Of a DNA stretch of 14,967 nucleotides, positions 1 to 7,792 are shown piece by piece. Where the stretch lies: contig QXCR01000335.1 of the NCBI GenBank assembly GCA_004380135.1, forward strand, positions 1 to 14,967, read 5' to 3'. The notes under the pieces were generated by a model. That model did no database searches, was not told the DNA's origin, and saw only the letters and a program-made list of their open reading frames with translations. Made by a program: the position numbers and the translations under genes. Position 1 is the stretch's first letter. Each line of letters starts with the position of its first letter. The DNA is from Stemphylium vesicarium (taxonomy: Eukaryota; Ascomycota; Dothideomycetes; Pleosporales; Pleosporaceae).

Positions 1-326
1 CAAAAGCAGCAAGCTGCTGAAGCAAAGGCGGCTCGACAGCGTGCTGCTGAGGAGCATCGCGCGGCCAAAAAAGCACAAGCTGAAGCGCTGGCTGCTCAAC
101 GAGCGCTCAGAAAGCAGCAGCGCGACGCTGCAACCGCACAAAAAAGTCACGATATACCAAACAAGGGCAAGCGAAAAGCCTACACAAAGCTGCCAAAAAT
201 CCGACAAAGCGTCGTCGTGTTGCGGCTGCGCAAAGTGGTGCTGACGCTGTTCCTCCAGCTGCGTCTCCCCTACCAGAAATTACTAGCAGCGGCCGCAACA
301 TTAGGAAACCAGCCAGGTTTAAATAG
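1..326 (+). pseudogene. C-terminal end of a fungal DDE (Fot1/pogo-like) transposase, partial and frameshifted
   Basis: The 5' part lies outside the window, so the catalytic DDE core is not seen. Frame 1 from base 1 encodes an Ala/Gln/Lys/Arg-rich helical stretch (AAEAKAARQRAAEEHRAAKK and on) ending in NKGKRKA near base 180. The expected C-terminal tail then appears in frame 3: KRRRVAAAQSGAD, a Pro-rich linker, and GRNIRKPARFK followed by TAG at 324-326. A basic coil, Pro-rich linker and final GR-IRKPARFK-type tail are, as I recall the family, typical of fungal Tc1/mariner-pogo DDE transposases, which cut and paste at terminal inverted repeats. The two frames would join if one base were missing, most simply in the A run at 195-199. 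Without that change, frame 1 runs on to a TAG at 352-354. CpA and TpG are still common here, so RIP has barely touched this piece. The family assignment rests on the tail alone and is moderately sure. Confidence 0.6.
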
Positions 327-988
327 CACAAGTTATCCGCAAGCATCTTTATAGCAATATAATAGCTTTTCTCGCGATAATAGTTTTTATAGGTAGCTCT
401 ATAGCCTTATTTCTAAAATCGCAGCCTTAAATTATAGTGGCTCGTTAGCTAGAATAGCTTATTAGGTGCGCTAAAATAGTAAGGAGTAGCGTTTATACCT
501 GCGTAGCGGGGTATGCTATATGCTAGGACTAGCTAATTAGCTCGCTTAAATTATAGACTTATTAGATTATAAGTATCTCTAGGTAAATTAGCTTCTTACT
601 ACTATAGTAGTAGATAATAGTAAACTTAATCTTACTTTAGTCTAACTTATACTAAGCTTAAGTATACCTTTATAATATTTATATTTATAGGCTAGTCTTA
701 GTATATAGCGTATCTCGCAAAGTAAGAATAGATATTAACTAATATACTTATAATCTAATTACGTACTAGATATTTATAGAAAACTTATATTAGTCTATTA
801 ATACTATTAATTCTAATCTTTTTAATTAAATTACTTACCTTCTCTATAACTATATATACTAAACTTATAATATTTCTTTATATATACGTAGAAAAAATAC
901 TTATATCTATAACTCTAAGCCTACTTATACTATATACTTATAGCTCTATATTAATAATACTTCTCTACTTTCTTAGTAGTATTATATA
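327..988. other. AT-rich RIP-mutated stretch without a recognisable gene
   Basis: The first bases after the transposase stop are still unmutated; from about 346 the sequence becomes TA-saturated with stops in all frames. The proximal part (about 327-580) is probably the 3' untranslated tail of the DNA transposon, but its partner 5' inverted repeat is outside the window, so I cannot place the terminal repeat. From about 580 to 988 I see only low-complexity TA-rich sequence, including a short perfect palindrome at 597-612. I find no conserved protein motif on either strand. Confidence 0.6.
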
Positions 989-1205
989 TGTAAGGGGCTA
1001 GCTCTAGGAGCACTCAAGGAGTAGATAGCCGATGGCAAGGCCAGGTATATAGTGGTTGTATTCGATGAGGAGCTATCAGTCTATCTACGCTAGTATTTAT
1101 CTATCTATTAGATAAATATTAGTCTAAGGTAATCTAAGCGTCTATTAGATACGTCTACTAAGATTCTATTAAGGAGCTCTACTAAAGGGCGTTTAGCCTA
1201 TTATA
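989..1205 (-). repeat. 3' LTR of gypsy element A
   Basis: This 217-bp copy matches 6959-7175 without indels; I see essentially only C/T and G/A differences. Its outward part (989 to about 1090) still carries TG, CA and CG, including the intact TG at 989-990 that corresponds to the terminal CA in element orientation. Its inward part (about 1095-1205) is mutated to TA-rich sequence, including the inner end TTATA where the other copy has TTACA. A short hairpin, ATTTATC at 1095-1101 pairing with GATAAAT at 1111-1117, is also present in the other LTR in an unmutated form. Confidence 0.93.
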
Positions 1206-1220
1206 ATACTCCTCTTTTTA
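1206..1220 (-). other. Polypurine tract of gypsy element A
   Basis: Read on the minus strand, the bases immediately before the 3' LTR are TAAAAAGAGGAGTAT, a purine-rich run. In LTR retrotransposons such a tract resists RNase H and primes plus-strand DNA synthesis. Its position next to the left LTR agrees with the minus-strand coding direction. Confidence 0.7.
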
Positions 1221-4200
1221 GGGGTCTACCTATTTTCCTTCTAAAAACTATTTAGGAGGCGTCCTTTAGCGTCGTGGTGCGGTACTATATAGGATAGCTA
1301 GTAGTCTAGGGCTTCCGTGTCCTTAAGTAGCTAGACTAACTTAAATATTATTTAGTAGTATTCTCTCTATTTAACCCTATATTCCCGTTTAGATTCTCTT
1401 CTAACGTGGCGTTCCTATTCTACTATAATATCTTCTACTACCTATTTATTCTCTCCTACTACTTATAACACTAGTAGCTAAGAATTATCTACTTTTTAGC
1501 TTAGTAGCGGGTCTAAACTCGCGAGCTTAATCTAGTTAATATAGAATACTAGGTAGGGACTTAGAGGCGTATCTAGCTTAACTAAGTAGCTATTAATTAC
1601 CTCTAGTACTATATACTTAGCGTTTTTCTAGTCTAGCTTCTTTAATATCTACCTAGTGCTATATTACTAGTCTAAGCGTAGCTAAACCTTATCGCCTACC
1701 TAGTATTATTGAGCCTCTCGTCGCGACTTGTTCGCTTGTCGTTCCTGCTCCTGCTGCGCGCTCGCCATGCTTGCTTGGGCCAACTCAAGGACGCTTTGGA
1801 GTTTTAAGACGATCTGCTCTACTTTCCCGTTATCTAAGTAGTTGTTAGGTGTACCTAGGGGCAGCGCTCGTTCCTCTAGCGTCTGTAGCTGTAATGGGTC
1901 CACGTCATAGCTATGTTGTAAGAAGAAAGGCGATACACCTATCGACGTCGCGTCCCTACCATTAATCGCGATTTAAGCTATTAGGTAGAGCGTGGCCTAG
2001 TCTGTCTAAGCCTAGTTCGTAAAGGATTGGATATAGGCTTCCTAGACGCTATTCATTCTCTCTATAGTGCTATCTATCTAGAGGTAGTACGCTATTAATA
2101 GCCTCTAATTAATCTTTAGAATCTAGTAGAGTCGTTCCTATAGTTTACTAACGAACTAGTTCTCTTAGTCTAACGTAATTACGTTAAGTAGCTAGTAGTA
2201 TGCGACCACCCTTTTAATAAACTTCTAAACTACTATATCTATTATTATATTTAGTAAGAGAATAAAGATTACTTCTTTACTTAGCTAGTTTATTATTACT
2301 ATAAGGCTTATTATGCTCTTACTCTTAGGTAGTCCCTCTATAAAGTTTATAGAGATCTCCTTCTATACCTAAGTAGGTATTAGAAGAGATTTTAATAACC
2401 CTTATTTCTCTTCTCTTTATAGCTTACTCCTACCGCAAACGTCATAGTTCCTAACGTACCTCTAGACGTTATCTACTATTCCTAGCTAGAAGTAGTCCCT
2501 TATAAGTATCTTATAAGTTACCTCTCTCCTAAGATAACCTATAATAAGAGACTTATAGGTCTCTTAAATAATCTAAGTACGTATTAGCTTATCTTATAGT
2601 ACTTATTTCTTTCTTTAATATATTAACGCTCTATTATTAATTATATATTCCGCAATAGAATACTTTAGGCCTAAGCTTAGTAAGAATCTTCTTTCTTTTT
2701 ACTTAACCACTCTCTTTACTTTCTAGTAAGTTCTATTATTCTCTACTATAATAGCCTATAGCTCCTCTAGCTAATTAGAGGTAATAGTAGCCTTACTCTA
2801 AGCCTCTTACTCTAAGTAGTTATTAACTAGTAGTAGATTTAGTTTTATTAGAGTTAGGCTTAGGCTAGTATATATTACTAGTATATTCTCTAAATTCTCT
2901 TTAGCTAATTCTTTATAGTAGGACGTAGTTAGCTTAAAGACTTATATAAGGCGCTTCTATAAGCGCTCGTTCTCTACTTCTATAGGCAAGTTCTATTCCC
3001 TTCGCGAGAGTGCGTCTACCCTAATATTCTACTTACTTAGGCGGTATAATATCTCTATATTATAGCGTCCTAGTAGGAGAGACTATCTTATCTAGTACTT
3101 ATTTAATATCCTAGATCTTATAAAGTACTCTAGATTCTTATAATTAGTAATTACTTTAAATTTAATAATTAAGCGTAGTTTAGCGTTCTACTCCTCTAAG
3201 TAGTAAACTACTACTAGTAGTTTCTTATTATAAATCTTATAGTTCTACTTATAGAGGTTATTCTTTCTTAAGAAGTACGCGTATAGTCTTAAGATACTAT
3301 TATCTCTATATTAGGAAAGTACCCCTCCTATAGCATATTTTAATAAGTTATACTCTAGTACTATCTCCTTATCTAGGTTAAAGCTAGCTAGTATAGGCTC
3401 TAAGATAAAGACTTCCTTTAGCTTTTTAAAGGCTAATTACTCTTTAGGGCCCTACTAAAAGATTATATTACTAGTAAGTCTAGTAAGAGGTATAGTAACT
3501 TAAGTAAAGTTTCTAATAAACTTTTAGTAGAAATTAGTAAACCCTAGGAATAACTTTACTCTCTTAACTATACTTAGCGCTTCCTACTTATAGATTATAG
3601 CTACTTTTATAGGGTCTATACTAATTCCTTTTTTAGCTTTAATAATAAACCCTAGATACTTCGTAGACTTAACCTCGAACTCACACTTCTTAATATCCAC
3701 GTAGAGTCTAGCTATCTATAGCTTACTAAGCACCTTTTAGACGTGCTCCTAGTATTAGCTTTTACTTCCGTCCGTGTAGATTAACACGTCGTCGAGGTAA
3801 GCTGAGTAGAAGTCGTCGAGGTACTCTCGCAGGGTCCAGTTAATATACCGCTAGAAGGTGCTTAGAGAGTTTACTATGCTAAAGGGGGTGACTAGCCACT
3901 CGAATAGCCTAAAGCGCGTTCTGAACGCAGTCTTCTATTCGTCGCCTTCTGCGACGCGAATCTTGTGGAAGGCTGCGATAATATCTAGCTTAGTAAACTA
4001 TTTCGCCTTACTTAGGTTATTAAGCGTCTCTTAGATTAGAGGAAGAGAGTATCTATCCTTTTTAGTAATCTCGTTTAACGCCCTATAGTTAATGCAAAGG
4101 CGGAGGCCTCCTCCTAGCTTCTTCGCGAATAATACTAGCGCAGCTACTAGTAAGCTACTAACTTAGATAAATTCTTTCTTAAGTAGAGACGTAAGCTCCT

Positions 4201-4985
4201 TACGCAAAACTAATAACTCTTCTTTAGATATACTATATAGCGGCCCCTATAGCAGCTAAGCGTCTTTTAGGTTAAGTTTAATCTTATAGTTTACTCTTAG
4301 ACCTCTATATAGAGGTAGCTTATCTACCTCTTTTAGATTAAATAACTTATAGAACTTTTAGTACTAAATAGATAGTATTACTTTTATATCTATCTTCTTC
4401 TTAGGTTATAATACCTTATTAATATCTATAATTAATGTAGTAAATACTTAAACTCTACTTAGACTTTTCCTATAAGCTAACGTAGCGAATGCTGCTATAT
4501 TTACTTACTATAGCTTAGACGGTAGTTTCTTCCTTTTCTCTATTTACACTTAGATATCTACTAAGTAGATATAGAGACTCTTCTTAGCTAAGTTAATAGA
4601 TACCTTATAGTAATCTAACTAGCTCTTTCTTAGAATAACGTCTTCTTCTAGTATATTAATAATATATATATAGGTACTTTTCTTATACCTATATATTCTA
4701 AATATCTATTAGATAACCTTAGTTATCTAGAATATTTTCCTATTAATTCCTTTAATCCTATAAGGGGGGATAGAGAAGCGCTTAAGATAGTTCTAGTTAG
4801 TAAATCTTTTATTTACTAGGGTATAGTATAAGTAACTACTATCTATTAACGCTGTCGCGTTATAGATATCGTTAATAATTACGTTAATAGTTAGTAGTAG
4901 TGTGCGTATATACTTCTACTAAAATTAATTCTATTTACTACGAGTATCCTAATCTATCTTCTAAGGCTCTAAGCTAAGACTCTAG
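1221..4985 (-). pseudogene. pol: pol of gypsy element A: protease, RT, RNase H, integrase, chromodomain; RIP-inactivated
   Basis: One minus-strand frame carries all the domains. Protease is marked by IDSS at 4835-4846, a DSG motif with Gly changed to Ser. RT shows GGGLRLCINYRALN at about 4076-4117, KLDIIAAFH in the next block, and an intact active site AYLDDVLIYTDGS with YLDD at 3788-3799. A second EYLDDF lies just upstream (3812-3823). RNase H includes KYAIGGVLS (about 3311-3345) and DALSRR ending near 3001. Integrase has a partly lost zinc finger (one Cys at 2435-2437) and a D,D-35-E core: first Asp changed to Asn (2345-2347), second Asp kept (2168-2170), Glu kept (2060-2062, 35 residues between). 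An open stretch of 65 codons (1706-1903) leads into VGDKV*L, where the stop replaces Trp, then a chromodomain (about 1290-1445) with VVEDII and YRVK*RE. All these landmarks share one frame, so I see no indel. The exact ends are uncertain because start and stop codons are obscured. Confidence 0.9.
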
Positions 4986-5039
4986 CTTAGAGCTACTCTT
5001 TTTCTAACGTGCTATCTAAGTATTCTAAGCGTTCCTCAT

Positions 5040-6240
5040 CCTAGGCGCGTATAAGGCGAGCCTTCTAGACCTTAACTACCTCTAGATATTCTCTAATAAA
5101 GTATTCTTTCTTACTATACGCGAAGTAGGTAGAGATACTACTCTTAAATCTTTTCCTTTATATATTAGCTTTATTTACCTTTATAGGTTCCTAGTCTATC
5201 TCCTCTACCTAGGGCGTAGTCTAAGAAGTAGTTAAGAATACTTATTAATAAGTTAAGGTCTTCTCCTTATTCTTACTATAGAATTAGATCTAATATAGAT
5301 TATTAGAGAGTTTAATTACTTTATCTATATACTTCTTTAAGCTCGTATTCTTTAGAGTGTAGAGTATCTACTTCTAGAGTTCTTTATTTAGCCCTTCGCT
5401 AAATATCTATTAGGCTACTATTAGACTAAACTCTTATCTTAACTTAACTTATAGCTAATTAAACTCTAAGATATAGTCGCGGATTAGTCGCTAGCTCTAT
5501 CTAAAGTAGTAGAGCTTATTAAGTACTCTTTACTATTAGTATATATTCTAAAACTATATATCTATATATTCCTAGAGGCCTATAACTAACCCCTCTCTAT
5601 TCTCTAGAACTTATAGTAGTAATACCTAATTTACCTTATTCTTAGTATAGCTAAGTACGTATTAGATCTTCGCATTCTCTATTAGGAATATATCTTAGTT
5701 ATACTCTAGTTTTCCTTTATACTTAAACTTCTAACTAGAATAGTTATTGCGTATACTATTAAAACGCTCTAGGTTAGGGAACTTACTCTTACGAGTAGGG
5801 ACTTGCGATACTTCTATAGGAGGGGGTAATAGCGGGGTGGCGAGCGTAGGTGAAGCGTCTAAACGTCTATCGCTCTACTTCTGCTCTAGCACCTCTAGTT
5901 AATTAGCTATTAGGCTTAATATCTCTATTATTTGCGCTATTATCGCGGCTATAGAGTCACGGTTAGCCTTTAGTAGGCTTACTTACTTAGGTAAACCTTT
6001 ACTACCTATTATCGCTAACCTCTTAACTATAGCCTTAATAGTAGGCCTAATCGCAGCTTCCTTCTAACTATCCTCCCTTAGCATCTAAGTGATCTCCTGT
6101 AAGATCTCTTCGTCCGATACGCCTGCTCGACTCTTCGCCGTCGCATAAGTAGCCAGCTCTTCCACGTTTAGGTTAGGAGCGTTATTATCTATTATCTAAT
6201 TAATTATTAGACGTCTCTAGTACTATTATTATTGCCTACC
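5040..6240 (-). pseudogene. gag: gag of gypsy element A, RIP-inactivated
   Basis: This minus-strand frame differs from the pol frame. It starts in a lightly mutated patch (about 6070-6180) encoding NVEELATYATAKSRAG and EEILQEIT. A Pro-rich segment follows (about 5800-5850: TPLLPPPIEV), then KFPNLERFN, a core resembling fungal retrotransposon Gag, with KFKYKGKLEYN near 5720. Near 5086-5127 the peptide YFAYSKKEYFIREY lines up with a CCHC zinc knuckle in which all three Cys and the His have become Tyr (TGY to TAY, CAY to TAY). Gag would form the cytoplasmic virus-like particle and package the RNA. Gln-to-stop and Trp-to-stop changes are dense in the middle. No start codon can be chosen with confidence. 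Confidence 0.8.
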
Positions 6241-6844
6241 TTAATTATAAGGCTTCTAATCGCTCTTTAATTAACTTGTATAGGTAGTCTCCCTATAGCC
6301 TACTTCTCTATAATAAGAACTTAAATAGGTCTTCTTATACGCCTACGTCTTTATAGCGCCTTCTAAGTAGTTTTTAGGTATTTAAGGTAATTTTTACTAG
6401 TCTAATACTAGACTTCTATTATAGCTCTTAGCGACTTACGTCGCCTTTATACTTATAATAGTTAGGGTCCTCTTCTATATAAGAGACGTTTAATTATAGC
6501 CTATATCTCTACTTAGAGATCTAATAAGACTTTAACTAAGGCTTATTTCTAGACTTATAAGTAGCTATTAGTAGACTCTTATCTATCTTTTACTTAGAGC
6601 TCTAACTAGCCTTTAGTCTTCTACGTAGCGTTAGTATTTAGGTCTTTAGCCTTTAAAGATATTATATAAGGCTTCCTATTAAGACTTACTTTTAGCTAGC
6701 TACTACTTACTTTACTAGTTTATCGTAACGCGTTAACCTTTAGCGACTACTTCTCACGAAGGGTCGCTAGATAGACTTACTATCTCGCGGTAGATTATCT
6801 AGCTATTATCTAAAGGCCTTTCGTGCTATAAATAACACTAATCC

Positions 6845-6871
6845 CGTGCGGTAGGTTAACCTACACGCACG
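6845..6871. repeat. Inverted repeat in the leader of gypsy element A
   Basis: CGTGCG (6845-6850) pairs with CGCACG (6866-6871) and encloses a perfect 14-bp palindrome GTAGGTTAACCTAC (6851-6864); a single A at 6865 is unpaired. The structure would fold as a hairpin in the element RNA. It keeps its CpG and CpA sites although surrounding DNA is RIP-mutated. A role in RNA packaging or dimerisation is only a guess. Confidence 0.6.
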
Positions 6872-6894
6872 TAACAAAGTAGCGGTTAAGGAGC

Positions 6895-6913
6895 TTAACG
6901 CGTAACGCGTTAA
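6895..6913. repeat. Short inverted repeat TTAACGCG/CGCGTTAA in the leader of element A
   Basis: Eight-base arms TTAACGCG (6895-6902) and CGCGTTAA (6906-6913) surround a 3-base loop. The core TAACGCGTTA recurs at 6726-6735. Function unknown. Confidence 0.5.
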
Positions 6914-6958
6914 TAGAGCTTTACAGGGAGGCTCTATTAATTAGAATTAAATATAAAA

Positions 6959-7175
6959 TATAAGGGGCTAGCTCTAGAAGCACTTAAGAAGTAGATAGCT
7001 AATAGTAAGGCTAAATATATAGTAGTTATATTTAATAAGGAGCTATTAGTCTATCTACGCTAGTGTTTATCTACCTGTCGGATAAACATCGGTCCGAGGT
7101 GATCTGAGCGTCTATCAGACGCGTCCACCGAGATTCCATCGAGGAGCTCTACCAAAGGGCGTTCAGCCCGTTACA
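6959..7175 (-). repeat. 5' LTR of gypsy element A
   Basis: This is the partner of 989-1205. Here the inward part (6959 to about 7060) is RIP-mutated, so the inner end reads TATAA, while the outward part (about 7065-7175) is nearly intact and keeps the terminal TTACA at 7171-7175 (TGTAA in element orientation). The hairpin GTTTATC (7065-7071) with GATAAAC (7081-7087) is intact. As the 5' LTR it would have carried the promoter for transcription to the left; no convincing TATA box can be picked in this sequence. Confidence 0.93.
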
Positions 7176-7452
7176 CTCTATATAGATATGCGCGTAAAAA
7201 AAGTAGTAGTTTTTAGTCTATACTACCTATAAAACCTACTAAAGTAGACTATATAAATTTAAGCTACTTTTATCTAGGCCTATAAAGAGAGTGAACTCCT
7301 TATTTTTAGTTTTAATAAAGACTTAGAACGCGAAGAGACAGAAAGATAATATATCGCCCTAGTCTACCACCTCTACACACGTTCTACTTAGCACTTAAAG
7401 TGACGTAGAAAGCTTAATACACCTATACGCCTTACTAGATAGCGAAGGTAGG
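7176..7452. other. Spacer between the two head-to-head gypsy elements
   Basis: This 277-bp stretch lies between the two 5' LTRs. Its left half is AT-rich; about 7320-7452 keeps CA and TG dinucleotides and is less mutated. I find no open frame with a recognisable motif, no tRNA-like structure and no repeat shared with the other spacers. It may be a remnant of older insertion-site DNA. Confidence 0.5.
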
Positions 7453-7709
7453 TGTCACGGTAACCACCGTGGTTCCCTTGACACCTGAACGCTCTACAAC
7501 GCTGGGTGCTCCGTAAGCACCTCGATTCTGCTAATTAGCTAGCCAAGCCCGAGCGCCATACGCATGGGCCTTACACATATTTCCTCACCACCTCTACATT
7601 CTGCTTCTGTTTCTTTACGCAACGTCTTGTATTACACTAGATATTATACGTAGCTATAATTAACGCTTCTAGTAAGCTCTTAAACACGTGCTCGTAGCAT
7701 CTCGTAACA
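7453..7709 (+). repeat. 5' LTR of gypsy element B
   Basis: This copy starts with intact TGTCAC (7453-7458) and ends GTAACA, where the other copy has GTGACA. It aligns to 12738-12994 with no indels and, by eye, about 20 differences, all transitions. In this copy the first 60 or so bases (outward) are unmutated and the mutated bases lie in the inward remainder. A nested inverted repeat opens the LTR: TGTCA (7453-7457) with TGACA (7479-7483), enclosing AACCAC/GTGGTT. Confidence 0.95.
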
Positions 7710-7792
7710 TTACGTTGCGTTAACCTACTATAACCACCCACGAACAGCCTAACGTGTTGCAGCTAATCTTACATTAGCTAAACGTAATTTAA
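7710..7792 (+). other. Leader of gypsy element B
   Basis: These bases lie between the 5' LTR and the first codons that read as Gag. A tRNA primer-binding site is expected just after 7709, but the sequence there does not begin with TGG and I cannot match a tRNA by eye. RIP of the site is possible. Confidence 0.4.

Larger units (their letters stand above)
6241..6958 (-). other. 5' leader region of gypsy element A (no gene seen)
   Basis: This stretch lies between the 5' LTR and the recognisable start of gag. About 6241-6700 is RIP-saturated and may include the unrecognised N-terminus of gag. About 6720-6930 is much less mutated, GC-richer and full of short palindromes built on TAACGCGTTA (6726-6735 and 6903-6912). 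The bases next to the LTR (6930-6958) are too AT-rich to identify a tRNA primer-binding site. Confidence 0.5.
989..7175 (-). mobile_element. Ty3/gypsy chromovirus-type LTR retrotransposon A, complete but RIP-inactivated
   Basis: Two 217-bp direct repeats (989-1205 and 6959-7175) bound 5.75 kb of internal sequence that codes on the minus strand in the order gag, protease, RT, RNase H, integrase, chromodomain. RT before integrase is the Ty3/gypsy arrangement. The LTRs carry TGTAA...TTACA ends, each preserved in only one of the two copies. The polypurine tract sits next to the left LTR, which fixes the 3' end on the left. No 5-bp target-site duplication is visible: the flanks are ATATA (984-988) and CTCTA (7176-7180). 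Catalytic RT residues survive in a spared patch, but stop codons throughout gag and pol exclude activity. Confidence 0.93.

Noticed and set aside
41..244. 67-codon plus-strand open frame starting with ATG
   Set aside because: It runs in a different frame from the Ala/Lys-rich coil and from the GRNIRKPARFK tail; it is a by-product of GC-rich coding sequence.
107..346. 79-codon minus-strand open frame
   Set aside because: It is the antisense shadow of the transposase tail; its composition follows from the Ala/Arg-rich sense strand and it has no recognisable motif.
597..612. Perfect 16-bp palindrome TACTACTATAGTAGTA
   Set aside because: Short TA-rich palindromes are expected in RIP-mutated DNA with so little sequence complexity; nothing nearby gives it a role.
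327..988. Replication origin or centromeric repeat, given the extreme AT content
   Set aside because: The AT bias is fully explained by RIP; there is no tandem array or conserved box to support another role.
2380..2440. Apparent frameshift between the zinc finger and the D,D-35-E core of element A integrase
   Set aside because: A first pass dropped two bases; recounting shows the Cys codon at 2435 and the Asp-derived codon at 2345 are exactly 30 codons apart, in one frame.
3788..3823. Duplicated GTCGTCGAGGTA suggesting a tandem duplication of the RT active site
   Set aside because: It encodes EYLDDF followed by AYLDDV, an arrangement I recall from related gypsy RTs (a DDF stretch just before the YxDD site), so it looks like normal family sequence.
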